Part shown: piece by piece, positions 37,601-46,440 of the stretch | How positions within the stretch are numbered: the stretch's first letter is position 1 | How the letters are laid out: every line of letters starts with the position of its first letter | Source: Gigantopelta aegis | Lineage: Eukaryota > Mollusca > Gastropoda > Neomphalida > Peltospiridae | Length of the DNA stretch: 64,000 nucleotides | Assembly (NCBI RefSeq): GCF_016097555.1 | Contig: NC_054702.1 | Coordinates: 69,878,695-69,942,694 of the forward strand | Direction: 5' to 3' | Position numbers and translations under genes: made by a program | The notes under the pieces: model-generated | Seen by the model: the letters and a program-made list of their open reading frames with translations, nothing else | What the model was told of the DNA's origin: nothing | Databases searched by the model: none

Positions 37601-40600
37601 AGTACAAAATATGGTGCTTCCCCATGGCCCACCCTTCATTTGATTAAATACAGAACAGCCCTCAGATACAGTAAAACCCGCTCAAACAGCCACCTAAATC
37701 AGGCGAGTGTTCACAAATTTATGCAGAGGGTCTAGACAATGGTGAGCAAAGTTTATAGCTCGGGGGGGGGGGGGGGGGGGGGGGGGGGACTGGGTCAAAT
37801 CATGCTCCTCAACAAAAATATATATACTGGGGGGGGGGGGGGGGGGGGAAATCTGCTCAAGAAGCCATGTATGTAGTTAAGAAATAGAAAGACTTGGCTA
37901 AAATCTCAAGTTTAAACCTCTAAATTTTATTTAAGTGTGGCAACAAAACAAAAAAATTGAAATTACCGTGGCAACTAAATTTTTCTCCAAAATATCCTGG
38001 CACTGCAAACTGCATGGCACTAAAACATCAGGCCTACAAGATAAACAGAAACATGTGAAATACAGGTATATATGTACATATGGGGTTATTATAAAAAAGG
38101 TTTGGCAGTTCTTTTTTTCTAAATGTGTTAAAGAATTGTGCACTATACAAATTTGGGGGAGGCACGTAGCTCAGTGGTACTGCGCTTACCTGATGTCCGA
38201 TCGATCTAAGATCGATTCCCGTCGGTGGGCCCATTGGGCTATTTCTCATTCCAGCCAGTGCTCCACAACTGATATAACAAAAGGCTGTGTGTACTATTCT
38301 GTCTGTGGGATGGTGCATATAAAAGATCCCTTGCTGTTAATCAAAAAGAGTACCCCTAGAAGTGGCGATAGCAGGTTTCCTCTCTCAATATGTGTGGTCC
38401 TTAACCATATATCTGACGCCATATAACCGTAAATAAAATGCGTTGAGTGCGTCATTAAAAAACCCATTTCCTTTTTTCCTTCTTAAACAAATTTTTCTTT
38501 TTAAATAAATAAACATTTAACACAGAGACAAAAACATGTTTTGGTTATCACAAACTTATATGAATGATAATGAGATGAATGGTGAAGATGCAGTATTTGT
38601 ATTTCAGTATAAGATTACTTGACAGGGCCATGCTCCACACTCAAGCTATCTCGGTATCATCCAAACCTGGGGCGGTATGTAGCCCAGTGGTAATGCGCTC
38701 ACTTGATGTGCGGTCGGTCTAGGATCGATCCCCGTCTGTGGGACAATTTGGCTATTTCTCGTTCCAGCCAGTGCACCACGACTGGTATATATATATATAT
38801 ATGTAACCGGATGTTTTAAAGTGCATTTCACATACACTACAATTTTTAAACAGTTGACATATATTTTAATCTCTCTAACTCTTAATAGTACAAAGCTGTC
38901 TCTTCTTTTGTTTCTATTGCTTTCCTGTGTCTTTGGTATTGTCAGCTTGGGTTGTGTTCACCCTCAACTCAGTGTTCAGGCCAGGTAGTCATTCAAAGTA
39001 AGCTCATCTATTGTTTCTTTTGTAACTGGTGTTCTCTGAAGTCAGAGACTTTTAAACATTCAAGCAAGACAGAGGTATTTTTCTGCATTGCAAGTTTTTA
39101 TGTGTTCAAGTTCTGCACAGCACAATTATTAACAGCACAGGTTATCAATGATGTAACCCAACCAGCATCATTATTGAAACGACATGGTGTGAGAATGTAT
39201 GTTTTTATAAACATCGGGATCTTCACATCCCCCCAGGTGATCCATGAATAGACCTTAAACCCCAGCTGAAGTCTTCTGTGGTATATAGAACCTTCGGTAA
39301 TATACATACATGTATACATACAGACACACAGACACAGACACACAGACACAAACACACACACACTCACTCACTCACTCACTGCTGGAAAGAAATAAAGGAA
39401 CAATTTTGGAGAAAAATAAAACATGGTAAACAATGCAATTATGGAACTTTAACGTTAGCTGATTTTGTCGATTATTTTAAAGAGTTAGCGGAGCGAAACT
39501 GTAATAATACAAATAATGGTAATGACAATATTTCATCCGATCATAACAGAGATTATAATGAACTTGATGAACCTATAATTATACAGGAAGTTTATAAAGC
39601 TATAGACTGTTTAAAGCGAAACAAAAGTGTTGGCTTGGACGGTATTGTTGCAGAATTATTTATTGATTGCAAGGTTATTTTATCCCCCATATTATTACGA
39701 TTGTTTACTTATATGTATGATAATGGAGTTTATCCTGAAAAATGGTCACAAGGGGTCACTATACCTATTCCAAAGAAAGGTGATTGCAATGATATTAATA
39801 ATTACAGGGGGATAACAATAATGAGTGCTTTTGCCAAGATTTTCTCACTGTTACTCAGAAATAGATTAAACAATTGGTGTGAATCAAACAATGTTTTTAC
39901 CGACTATCAATTTGGATTTAGAGATGGTTGTAGTACTATCGACTGTATTTATTTACTTAATGGTTTAATTTCAAATAGTTTAAATAGTAAAAAAGAAACT
40001 TTTCTGTGCTTTTGTAGATTTTAAAAAGGCATTCGACTCAGTATCCAGAGACTTTGTGTGGTGGAAACTTGCAAGGAATGGTGTTAGCAATAAAATGTTA
40101 AATATTTTAAAAGCAATGTATGCTCACACAAGAAACTGTGTTAGGCTATTCTCTAATACTTTAGAAATTTTTTATGTTTCTCTCGGGGTGAAACAAGGTG
40201 AGCCGTTATCTCCCATTTTATTTATTATGTTTGTCAATGATATGTACGAAGAAATGTCACAAAATGTCACTCCAATCAAAATATTCAATGAAATTTCTGT
40301 ATTTTTGTTAATGTATGCAGACGACACTATTCTTTTCGCAAATTCAGAAAAAGAATTGCAGCAACTACTTGATAACTTGAGTTGCTACTGTGATAAATGG
40401 GAAATTGAAGTTAACTTGGATAAAACTAAAATATGTGTTTGAAAAACAAAGATCTGTATGCGAATTTAGTTTTAAATACAAAGATTCTAGTCTAGACATT
40501 GTGGATACGTTTAATTATCTGGGTATTACATTTAGTTATACTGGCAATTTTAAAACAGCTTGTAAAGTGTTGTCAGAACAAGCTATGAAAAGTGTATTTT

Positions 40601-43600
40601 TATTGTATAATTTATTTTTACATGTTCCAATGAATATTAGCACAAAAATTTATCTGTTTGATAGAATGGTTATGCCTATTTTGCTGTATGGCTCCGAAAT
40701 AGCTAGCATTAATAATATTGCTGACTTAGAAAAAATTGAAGTCAAATACTGTAAAAATGTTTTAAAAGCGAAAGCGAGAACACCCAATGAAGCCGTTTTT
40801 GCTGAATTAGGAAGAATACCTATTTCTGTGTTATGTAAACAAAGACTTTTATTATATTGGCGGAAAATTATCTGTAATCAAACTTCTATGTTATACAAAA
40901 TGTATAGATCTTTACGATATGGTATGAACTCTAGAAGAAATTGTAAAAACTGGGTATCATACATAAAATCTATTTTATATGAACTTGGTTTTATTGATGC
41001 ATGGGATAATGAGGACATTTTACATATGTACCTGCTCAAGTTCTAAAACAATGTCTTAGAGATCAGTACGTCCAAAATACTATATCAAAGTTGTCTACAT
41101 TCTCACATTTAGAACTGTACTGTAAATATAAATGTGATTACACTTTTGAAGTATATTTAGACAATATTTTGGCACTGAAGTATCATAATGCCTTGCTTAA
41201 TCTTAGATGTGGTGTACTGAATATTAATATTGAGAAAGGTAGATTTGAAAATATTCCCAGACAACAAAGAATATGTCCAGCATGTAATACTAATAATATA
41301 GAGGATGAATATCATTTTGTGCTTGTATGTCCATGTTATAGAGACCTTAGAGTCAAATATTTAAAAAAAAAATATTGTTCATGGCCTTCAATGAACAAAC
41401 TTACTAATTTGCTATCATTAAAATCAAAATAGCAAACATTACACCTAGCTAAATTTATCTATTTTTCTATGCAGCGTCGTCAAGAATTAATATCATAATT
41501 CATGTTTCCTCCTCTAATTAAGTATTAATTATAGGTCATAAGTGTATTAATATTTTTATATAATATTTATCATATCCATGTTACCATTTGTTGCGCATTG
41601 TATATATATCATGTTTCAGCCAATGGCTGATCACAGCTGTGGCTCAATAAAATTGATTTGTTGATTTGTGATTTGTGGTATTATAGACGGAATTTAATTC
41701 ACTACTAGCACAATAATGTCTGTATTACATACAGAGTTGTAATGAGTGATTGAATGTCAGTAGTGTTGAACTGACCGCCAGAAACACGGGCTACTTCTGA
41801 GAAGGGTTGAGGGTTTTACTTGCTGATAGTATTTGTGTGATCTCTCATTTCTTTCCATCAGTATATATATATCACTTTTTGTGTGTGTGTATATATATAT
41901 CATTCTAGGCTTTGTACCCTCCACTGGCATAGGCAGGATTTTATATTAGGATGGGGGGGGGGGGGGGGACAACCCAAACTATGTATATACATGTATGATT
42001 TTATAAAATTTAATAGTTTGAAAAAAAAGTTTGATGGGGTGGGGGTGGGGACGTGTTCCCGTGGGTCCCCTCCCTATGCCACTGCAGGGGTGGCACATGG
42101 CCGTAGGCTACCACTTTTCAAAGAGGCACTTTTGTGGGTTATAGTTGTTGTATCTATGAAAATGTCCTCCTCAAATGAATTTGAAAGAAGAGTCTGGCAA
42201 CTTTGAGCCGTACCACTATTTTACACTGCCACCCTTGCTCTGGTACCCTCCTCGTCCCCCCCCCCCCCCCCCCCCGAACACTGATATAGTTTAGGTATTT
42301 TGTGGATTTGTTTAATTATTTATTTAAACCATTAACACGACTATCGAAATTAGTCTACAAAATGACGTCATTATGACAGATTGGTCACACTGATATTGGG
42401 CAATTGGCAATCCTCTTAACTTCAGAGTGTAGCAATACAGTTTATTAACTTGTTTGAATATTCCTACAAACGGAGAGATTTTCCCGTACAAACAAAACAA
42501 TCTAAATTAGATACGCATCACTAATTGTTTATTTTCATAACAAATAACTAAACTATAACAACATAATATCAATACGATAACCAAGACAGTAACAAGCATC
42601 ACACCCCTATTTGGAAATTGGACTTGCCCGACATCAGACCTAGGTCTAACTACACAAGATGTCATCTACCATTGAAACCCATGTTAAATAGCCCAATTTC
42701 AAATGAAGATTGCCAATAGAACGGGTTCTCGTTGGCACTAACAACATACACCATTGCGAACATACATTATATAAGCATTTATTTTCACTCCAAAAATGAC
42801 ATTTTCATCTCAGTTTTTTGCTATATGACTGCATCTGGCTGTAATACCGGTCCGAACAGGTGTTTCATTAACCGATTTACTCCGGCTGTCTCTTATGCTA
42901 TACACTCATGTCCCAAAAGGTCAATGCACAATATTACAAAATAGCATGGGCAAAATACAGCCAGAAGGCTTACCATTATACATACATATTACTTTAATTC
43001 TTCATCATTTCCTGGAAGTGAATATGGGAACCGTAACTTGTGTCACAATTAGGAACTATAGTGGACCGTGATGAATGAACTCTCACCCAGAAGTGATCTG
43101 TGTAGTGAGACCCTAGAAAGAATCATGGCCGCCAAAGTTGTTCGCTTCAAACGATCCAAAATGCAATTTTTAAGATCATTAAACAAAATAAATAACGAAG
43201 TCATAGGCCTACAAGACATGGATATAAAAGTTGTTAATTTTTCTAATACCTTTTATTTTGGTACCAAACAAGATATGTTTATCTTTGAATTTTTTTTTTT
43301 TTTAAATTGGAAAGTAGGTCACGAGGAGTAGAATGTTATTCAGTTTCAAATTCCCTTTATTTTGACACTAAACTCGAAACATTTATTTGATCCCTCCCCC
43401 CCCCCCCCCCCCCCCCACACACACAAATACCTTTATTTAGATACCAAACAGGATATGTTTATCTTGGAAATTAAAAAGTTGGTCACTATAGTATTTTACT
43501 TGAATCCAGTAAGTTTTCCTTTTATTCTTTTTTTTATGCAAACTGGTAAAAAAAAAAGAAAAAAAAAAAAAAGTATTTTATTTAACGACACACTCAACAC

Positions 43601-44433
43601 ATTTTATTTACGGTTATATGGCGTTAGACATATGGTTAAGGACCACACAGATTTTTAGAGAAAACCCGCTGTCGCCAATACATGGGCTACTCTTTCCAAT
43701 TAGCAGCAAGGGATCTTTTATTTGCGCTTCCCAGGCAGGATAGCACAAACCATGGCCTTTGCTGAGCACTCACTCAGGGTTTGGAGTCGGTATCTGGATT
43801 AAAAATCCCATGCCTCGACTGGGATCTGAACCCAGTACCTACCAGCCTGTTGACCGATGGCCTAACCACGACGCCACCGAGACTGGTGAACTAGTGAAAC
43901 GACCTGTTATCCGCTCTCCATATAAATATCATGTTAAAATGAAACCCCTAATTTTTGTAAGCAGTATATATATAGTTATAATCTTACCCCAAAAACGTTG
44001 GCACCGCGCTCACCATATAATATTCAGTGCCATTGTATATTTTAATAAAGTCATGGAAATTCATGGAAACAACATTTGCTGTTCTGTTTTCCTTCTTCTT
44101 TGTTTCAACCTGGATTGTCTGTTCACTGCGTGGAACATCGAGTTCAAGAGATAAGAAATAATCGTCGCTACTCCACAGGCTAAATGCCGGGGACATTCTG
44201 GCAGCTCCAGCCATTTTGAGTGGTTTTGAGGCAAGCACGTAGTTCTTAAAGAAATGCTTTTGAGCTGGAAAACCGTACAGTTCATCAATAGAATAGCTGG
44301 GGCCCTCGGAACCAAATCGTTTGAGATGTCCATTTCTGTCAGAATACTGTTGGCGATCGGCTGTAGTGGTATCCGTACATAACCGGCACGGAAATATAAA
44401 ACAAATTAGGCCTACTAAAATCACCGACTTCAT
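23363..44433 (-). CDS. ER-lumen JmjC/EF-hand protein, ten exons
   Basis: Exons (minus): 44433-43988, 38033-37967, 37332-37210, 35555-35506, 34698-34606, 33559-33383, 31460-31391, 30274-30215, 24512-24429, 23512-23363. All have AG/GT borders, phases agree, and they total 1320 nt = 439 aa plus stop. Order: signal peptide (MKSVILVGLICFIFPCRLC); JmjC/cupin-8 domain (about 60-275) with iron ligands H185, D187 (SVVHTDAVDN) and H262 (WIHQVRSYNSN); EF-hand loop 368-379 (DLNEDGEFTMEE); acidic tail; C-terminal RDEL, a KDEL-type ER retrieval signal. JmjC enzymes of this kind are Fe(II)/2-oxoglutarate hydroxylases or demethylases. Here the signal peptide plus RDEL place it in the ER lumen, where it could modify secretory proteins with calcium sensing; the substrate is unknown. 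All ligands are present, so it is probably active. Confidence 0.9.
23798..24057 (-). mobile_element. SINE family A in JmjC intron 9
   Basis: Forward text: AACGACACCACTAGAGCACA, TGGATGTCAAACATTTGGTA, GTCGTGGTGCACTGGCTGG. The head remnant is at 24000-24057. Confidence 0.8.
24429..24512 (-). CDS. JmjC gene exon 9 (EF-hand)
   Basis: Acceptor TTTTGTACAG|CTG, donor GAAAAG|GTATGA. LFKILDLNEDGEFTMEELNQ: a canonical 12-residue loop with acidic or Asn ligands at positions 1, 3, 5 and Glu at 12. Confidence 0.9.
24513..25257. other. Intron 8 sequence, no gene
   Basis: AT-rich intron with a decayed repeat carrying GGGCAAAAATGAT-like direct repeats near 24823-24862 and CCAGCCTACCCTC near 24990. Confidence 0.5.
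25258..25620 (-). mobile_element. SINE family A split by a SINE family B insertion
   Basis: Family A minus-strand text (TTTGTTTAACAACACCACAT ... GGCTATTGGACAGGAAACCC) is interrupted at 25293-25534 by the B element. The 9-bp sequence ATTTACTAA occurs on both sides. Confidence 0.8.
25293..25534 (+). mobile_element. SINE family B, full length with target duplication
   Basis: Flanked by ATTTACTAA at 25284-25292 and 25535-25543. The head is CCGGCCGTGATGGTGATGTG; the tail ends GTTGAAATGAAATT. Same family as 5086-5324. Confidence 0.88.
25660..25697. repeat. Poly-C tract
   Basis: About 38 C residues, next to a GGTAGGTAGG tail. Confidence 0.95.
25963..26316. repeat. 46-bp direct repeat pair, 308 bp apart
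   Basis: AAAGGTCTGATCCACAACAT and the next 26 bases are identical at 25963-26008 and 26271-26316. Confidence 0.8.
26317..27604. other. Intron sequence, no gene
   Basis: Unassigned. GTTCCGA motifs recur between 27120 and 27400, and 27545-27600 carries a TAGGGACGGTCGGGT repeat also seen inverted at 53490-53520. Confidence 0.45.
27605..27905 (-). mobile_element. SINE fragments, two overlapping copies
   Basis: Two successive body copies (AGCAAGACATCTTTTATATT at about 27620 and AGCAAGGGATCTTTTATATG at about 27767), each followed by TGGTGCACTGGCTGGAATGA-like text. Confidence 0.7.
28186..28658 (-). pseudogene. MULE transposase fragment inside the hAT element
   Basis: Minus-strand translation reads MKAVMNAVITTFGPQVNVHG then CFYHLTQSTWRKIQSL, FCGMLDGLAFLPV, LLVYFDSTYVSG and NICEGWN. 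This is the MULE (Mutator-like) transposase core between its second Asp region and the C-terminal helix. The homology stops abruptly at about 28186 after EGWN and at about 28630 upstream. GTGGGG/TTTTTTCC-type repeats flank it on both sides (28150-28167 and 28661-28768). The catalytic first Asp region is absent, so it cannot be an active transposase. The open frame continues into hAT terminal sequence by chance. Confidence 0.8.
28661..28768. repeat. GGGGTT(T/A)TGTCC-type short tandem repeats
   Basis: About five loosely spaced copies of GTGGGGTTTTTTCCA/GGGGTTATGTCC beside the MULE fragment; they may be MULE terminal-repeat remains. Confidence 0.6.
29689..30214. other. Intron 8 sequence, no gene
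   Basis: AT-rich intron up to the exon 8 donor; nothing recognised. Confidence 0.5.
30215..30274 (-). CDS. JmjC gene exon 8
   Basis: Acceptor TTTTTTTGTAG|TTGG, donor TCACAA|GTTAGT (weak). 20 codons, LEIPEDQKDLKEKYNQLVSQ, a charged probable helix leading into the EF-hand. Confidence 0.78.
30431..31169. mobile_element. hAT-like non-autonomous element
   Basis: The left end is (CA)GGGCTAATCAAAAG; the right end is GGCCAACCCTG. GTCAGCA flanks both sides (30424-30430 and 31171-31177; 7 of 8 if an 8-bp duplication is assumed). About 740 bp, non-coding, in JmjC intron 7. Confidence 0.5.
31391..31460 (-). CDS. JmjC gene exon 7
   Basis: Acceptor TTTTTCAG|AGACC, donor GTTCAG|GTAATC. Encodes R319 (completed) and DHFRSTLLSFKTMTLQTLF-HAVQ (320-342), probably helical. 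Confidence 0.85.
31520..31710 (-). mobile_element. SINE family A fragment in intron 6
   Basis: Forward text TCATCGGCTATTGGAAGTCA, AGCAAGGGATCTTTTATATG, TATGTTGCACTGGCTGG. Confidence 0.75.
31711..33382. other. Intron 6 sequence with repeat remnants
   Basis: It contains a CAGTGTTCAAGATTAACGG hAT-like terminus at about 32011, GGATACC-rich repeats (32040-32140), two related blocks with TTCAGCTCAA(C/T)ATCTTGAGG (32380 and 32545), a poly-C run (32935-32959) within the second copy of the dispersed repeat, and a decayed SINE piece (33195-33310). No gene. Confidence 0.5.
32893..33007 (+). repeat. Dispersed repeat, copy 2
   Basis: Partner of 14430-14522; AATCTCTTAAATGGTAT is separated from TTTTCTTGCAGGTAGATTA by a poly-C tract. 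Confidence 0.7.
33383..33559 (-). CDS. JmjC gene exon 6 (third iron ligand)
   Basis: Acceptor TTTTTCTAG|GATTC, donor ATAAG|GTTTGT. Encodes IHQVRSYNSNIAVNLWWDHY and on to VVNSVGII; H262 completes the iron triad. The first bases of this exon and its acceptor are repeated about ten times in the intron upstream (33570-34100). Confidence 0.9.
33570..34100. repeat. Minisatellite built from the exon 6 splice acceptor region
   Basis: About ten units of about 50 bp, each like AATATTACTGTT.TAAGACC. followed by A.TTGATGAATCCTAGAAAA. This is the sequence of the start of exon 6 together with its acceptor. The nearest units (33575-33780) are close matches; those beyond 33790 are more decayed. On the coding strand the better units keep a CTAG|GATTCAT-like acceptor. 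Confidence 0.88.
34345..34550. mobile_element. SINE family A pieces
   Basis: 34349-34389 is a plus tail (AATGTGCTCTAGTGGTGTCG). 34448-34550 is a minus piece (GTTTAACGACACTACTAGAG, GATGTCAAACATTTGGTAAC). Confidence 0.7.
34606..34698 (-). CDS. JmjC gene exon 5
   Basis: Acceptor TTTTTCAG|TGTCG, donor ATGTG|GTAAGC. Encodes VDYEKYPGLAEVEYYHVNMS and AGDCLFIPYM, the typical AGDxLFIP strand of JmjC folds. Confidence 0.9.
34738..34930 (-). mobile_element. SINE family A, decayed, in intron 4
   Basis: Forward text AACACAACTAGAGCACCTTA, GAAGTCAAACAATTGGTGAT, ATGCACTTTCCTCACAAACA. It lies about 40 bases upstream of exon 5 on the coding strand. Confidence 0.65.
35095..35180 (+). mobile_element. SINE family A tail fragment
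   Basis: ACCAAATGTTTGACATCCAA to CTAGTGGTGTTGTTAAAACA. Confidence 0.7.
35506..35555 (-). CDS. JmjC gene exon 4
   Basis: Acceptor GATTGCAG|GTTGAC, donor GACAG|GTACGT. Encodes VDMDHPEGSYCGVDVD (213-228) plus two bases of S229. Confidence 0.88.
36200..36690. repeat. Probable interspersed repeat, about 490 bp
   Basis: A GC-richer block in AT-rich intron 3, containing GCCTGTCCTGGGCACAAGTG and CACGACAACCCAGGGAAGAC, with an AGACCAAGACCAAGACCAAA run at its left edge. It looks like a dispersed element, but no second copy is in this window. Confidence 0.4.
36691..37209. other. Intron 3 sequence, no gene
   Basis: Open frames at 36777-37066 on both strands show no domain. Confidence 0.45.
37210..37332 (-). 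CDS. JmjC gene exon 3 (HxD iron-binding exon)
   Basis: 41 codons, phase 0 at both ends. Acceptor AAATTGCAG|ATG, donor GACAAG|GTAAAG. Contains MMWFSSGGTKSVVHTDAVDN and RGEKEFVMVDPKYQDK; H185 and D187 are the first two iron ligands. Confidence 0.92.
37761..37848. repeat. Two poly-G tracts
   Basis: G runs at about 37761-37788 and 37830-37848, in intron 2. Confidence 0.9.
37967..38033 (-). CDS. JmjC gene exon 2
   Basis: Acceptor CTTGTAG|G, donor ACG|GTAATT. It adds PDVLVPCSLQ and CQDILEKNLVAT (150-171), completing G149 from exon 1. Confidence 0.85.
38157..38465 (+). mobile_element. SINE with family A head and A2 tail
   Basis: GGCACGTAGCTCAGTGGTAC head, CCCGTCGGTGGGCCCATTGG, then CCTTAACCATATATCTGACG and AACCGTAAATAAAATGCGTT. 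It lies in JmjC intron 1. Confidence 0.85.
38667..38800 (+). mobile_element. SINE family A head fragment
   Basis: GTAGCCCAGTGGTAATGCGC, GGATCGATCCCCGTCTGTG, CACCACGACTGG, then a (TA)n run. Confidence 0.8.
39310..39380. repeat. (CA)n/(CACT)n microsatellite
   Basis: CACAGACACA repeats pass into CACTCACTCACT, directly abutting the 5' edge of the LINE. Confidence 0.85.
39382..41665 (+). mobile_element. Non-LTR retrotransposon (LINE), 5'-truncated and frameshifted
   Basis: Reverse-transcriptase domain text runs in order: NYRGITIMSAFAKIFSLLL, YQFGFRDGCSTIDCIYLL, then (after a frame change near 40015) VDFKKAFDSVSRDF, GVKQGEPLSPILF, the catalytic LMYADDTILFAN, then (frame change near 40430) DTFNYLGITF and (near 41035) a C-terminal zinc-knuckle-like CPACNTNNIEDEYHF...CPCY. 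There are three frameshifts and no endonuclease domain, so it is a dead 5'-truncated copy. The 3' end finishes AATAAAATTGATTTGTTGAT with short TTGATTTG repeats, a tail typical of jockey/I-like families. It inserted sense-plus into intron 1 of the minus-strand JmjC gene. Confidence 0.88.
41666..43574. other. Intron 1 sequence with a MITE, no gene
   Basis: Apart from the MITE at 41920-42083, it holds a poly-C tract near 42258-42275 ending in GAACACTG (hAT-like right end) and a poly-C run near 43397-43416. Nothing coding. Confidence 0.5.
41920..42083. mobile_element. MITE, TGGCATAGG-terminal family, copy 1
   Basis: The left end is CACTGGCATAGGCAGGATTT; the right end reads CCTCCCTATGCCACTGCAG, its approximate complement. 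The interior has a poly-G run and GTTTGATGGGG. Confidence 0.6.
43575..43895 (-). mobile_element. Chimeric SINE: family B-like head on an A2 tail
   Basis: The tail side reads forward TTTATTTAACGACACACTCA and TACGGTTATATGGCGTTAGA (A2). The head on minus reads CGGTGGCGTCGTGGTTAGGC with GGTAGGTACTGGGTTCAG, close to the family B head rather than family A. Confidence 0.75.
43988..44433 (-). CDS. JmjC gene exon 1
   Basis: Starts at ATG 44433 and ends TTTTTGGG|GTAAGA in phase 2. It encodes residues 1-148 and two bases of G149: signal peptide, then the N-terminal part of the cupin fold (SPAFSLWSSDDYFLSLE, MNFHDFIKIY). An earlier in-exon GTGAGC is rejected as donor because it would break the phase match with exon 2. 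Confidence 0.85.
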
Positions 44434-46000
44434 TTTTTGTTTTCTTGTGCCACGTACTACTGATTTACCGTAAGTAATACGTGGTTTTTAAAAGTCCGTG
44501 ACAACCAGGTATAGTGCCTGCCACTTATGTTTCCAGACGTCTTCGTCCGCTAAGCACCATCTCAGTCCGGGCATCTCTTGACAGTCGAGTCCGGTTGGCC
44601 TATTTCGTGCCCGAGCGGGGAATCCTGGAGACAAAAACATACCGGGGTATGTACACATGCCTCTCTGGATTCGCTCATTGTAAGCAGACATATATCATAC
44701 GATAAGGCCTATACTAGCTATGCACAATCTTATAATCGGATATCGGGCTACTCATGTGCGTTGACTAAGCCTAGCTTACCCTTCTTACTTTGGTTTCCTC
44801 CGAGAGAGTTAAATTCTCTGCGGCAGAATGATGTTTGTCAAACCAGCTGTCTAATTTTGTTCACCTATATATTTCTAAACCCATTTAAAGAAAAAACAAA
44901 CACATTAAATGAAATTAGCCTGCTGGACATGAAATCCAGCATTTATTAAATCATAATCTAGGCCTAGTGAATGACAAACATGATCAAACACATTTAAATA
45001 AACAAATCCATTCCAATGAAAACTACACAAAAACCTAGCCAGGTTAAAAAACCCAGAAAGAAAGCTCAAAAAGCTAAAAAAAAACTCCGGAAAAAATTCT
45101 GGCAACCACTACCTTTATAATATTAAATTCCCCTAAACAAAAATTTACAAACCCTGTGGTTCGTTTTCTGTCCAAGGCTAGAATAATATCCTCATATACA
45201 CGACTTCCACGTGCTCAACGCAACATGCGCACATACTCTTTGTTACACTTCCCTTAAGTGGTGAGTACAGCATGCGTTATTTTTGATAACACATGGGTTG
45301 TTTACACATGTACGTGTGTTAACAATTTCAAAACATACGACCGGCTGTTCCTAGGTGATTACCGGGTCACCAGTGCCATGCATCCAATGAAAAACAACAC
45401 GGTGGAAATAGATTACACTGTGACGTATAGTTAACCTGACAATCATGTGACTGTGACGCGTAAGTTAGCTACAAGTGCAACGGCTGTAGCCTAAATAACT
45501 TTTAGTCGAAAAAGATGTTAAAATTTGCTGGGGTTTTTTTTTTGGATATGTAAGAAATAAAATAATAGATTCGTGTCCGTTAGATACCATTTATCTCACA
45601 ACTCGTTGTTTAAAAACGTATTAAACTTGCTTTCGCTCGTTAGATACATTTTAAAACAACTCGTGAGATAAATTGCATCTAACGGATACGAATGTAGGCC
45701 TATTATTATCTTTGTAGGCCTATCCCATGAGTGAAGATTAAAAACCTTACCATATATGAAAAATGAAACAACAAGACATAATTTTTCTGCTAATGTACGA
45801 AATGCAGAAAAATATAACTTACTGAGTTTACAAATATGCCTATTTAATATGAAAAACTAATTTTAAGTGACTTGGTGCAGCATTTGTCATAGGCGTCAGG
45901 GTCTGCGCTTCCGAAAGAGGCGAATCCAATTGGGGAGATGACTCATTCCCCCCAAAAATACATATATCCAGGTGCCTCTTTTTGTCTGGCTTTCTTTTAA
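44434..46000. other. Upstream region of the JmjC gene
   Basis: Probably includes its promoter and 5' UTR (no certain TATA box seen). Otherwise unassigned apart from the hairpin MITE at 45562-45708. Confidence 0.4.
45562..45708. repeat. Palindromic MITE
   Basis: Left arm AATAATAGATTCGTGTCCGT and on to about 45613; right arm 45650-45708 is its imperfect complement (CATCTAACGGATACGAATGT, TATTATT). Confidence 0.65.
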
Positions 46001-46345
46001 AATTGTCCAGTGGTAAAGCGGTCACTTGGTGCGCGGTCGGTCTGGGATCGATCCCCGTCGGTGGGCCCATTGGGCTATTTCTCGTCACAGGTAGTGCACC
46101 AAAGAAAGAAAGAAATGTTTTATTTAACGACGCACTCAGCACATTTTATTTACGGTTATATCGCGTCAGACATATGGTTAAGGACCACACAGATATTGAG
46201 AGAGGAAACCCGCTATCGCCACTTCATGGGCTACTCTTTTCGATTAGCAGCAAGGGATCTTTTATATGCACCATCCCACAGACAGGGTAGTACATACCAC
46301 GGCCTTTGATAAACCAGTCGTGGTGCACTGACAGGGATCGATCCC
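46000..46345. mobile_element. Two SINEs in head-to-tail inversion
   Basis: 46000-46103 is a plus-strand family A head/body (CCAGTGGTAAAGCGGTCACT, GGGATCGATCCCCGTCGG). From 46104 an A2-tailed SINE runs on the minus strand (ATGTTTTATTTAACGACGCA ... AGTAGCCCATGAAGTGGCG in complement) to about 46345. Confidence 0.8.
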
Positions 46346-46392
46346 ACAACGTCCGCGCATCGTACCATCCCGCCCGCCCGCCAGTGCACCAC

Positions 46393-46440
46393 GACTGATA
46401 GCCCGAGTACTCTGACTGTAAGAGAGCTAGATGGACATTT
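46393..46440 (+). repeat. Dispersed motif TAGCCCGAGTACTCTGACTG, copy 1
   Basis: Shared with 49321-49366, including AAGAGAGCTAGA(C/T)GGACATT. Confidence 0.7.
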
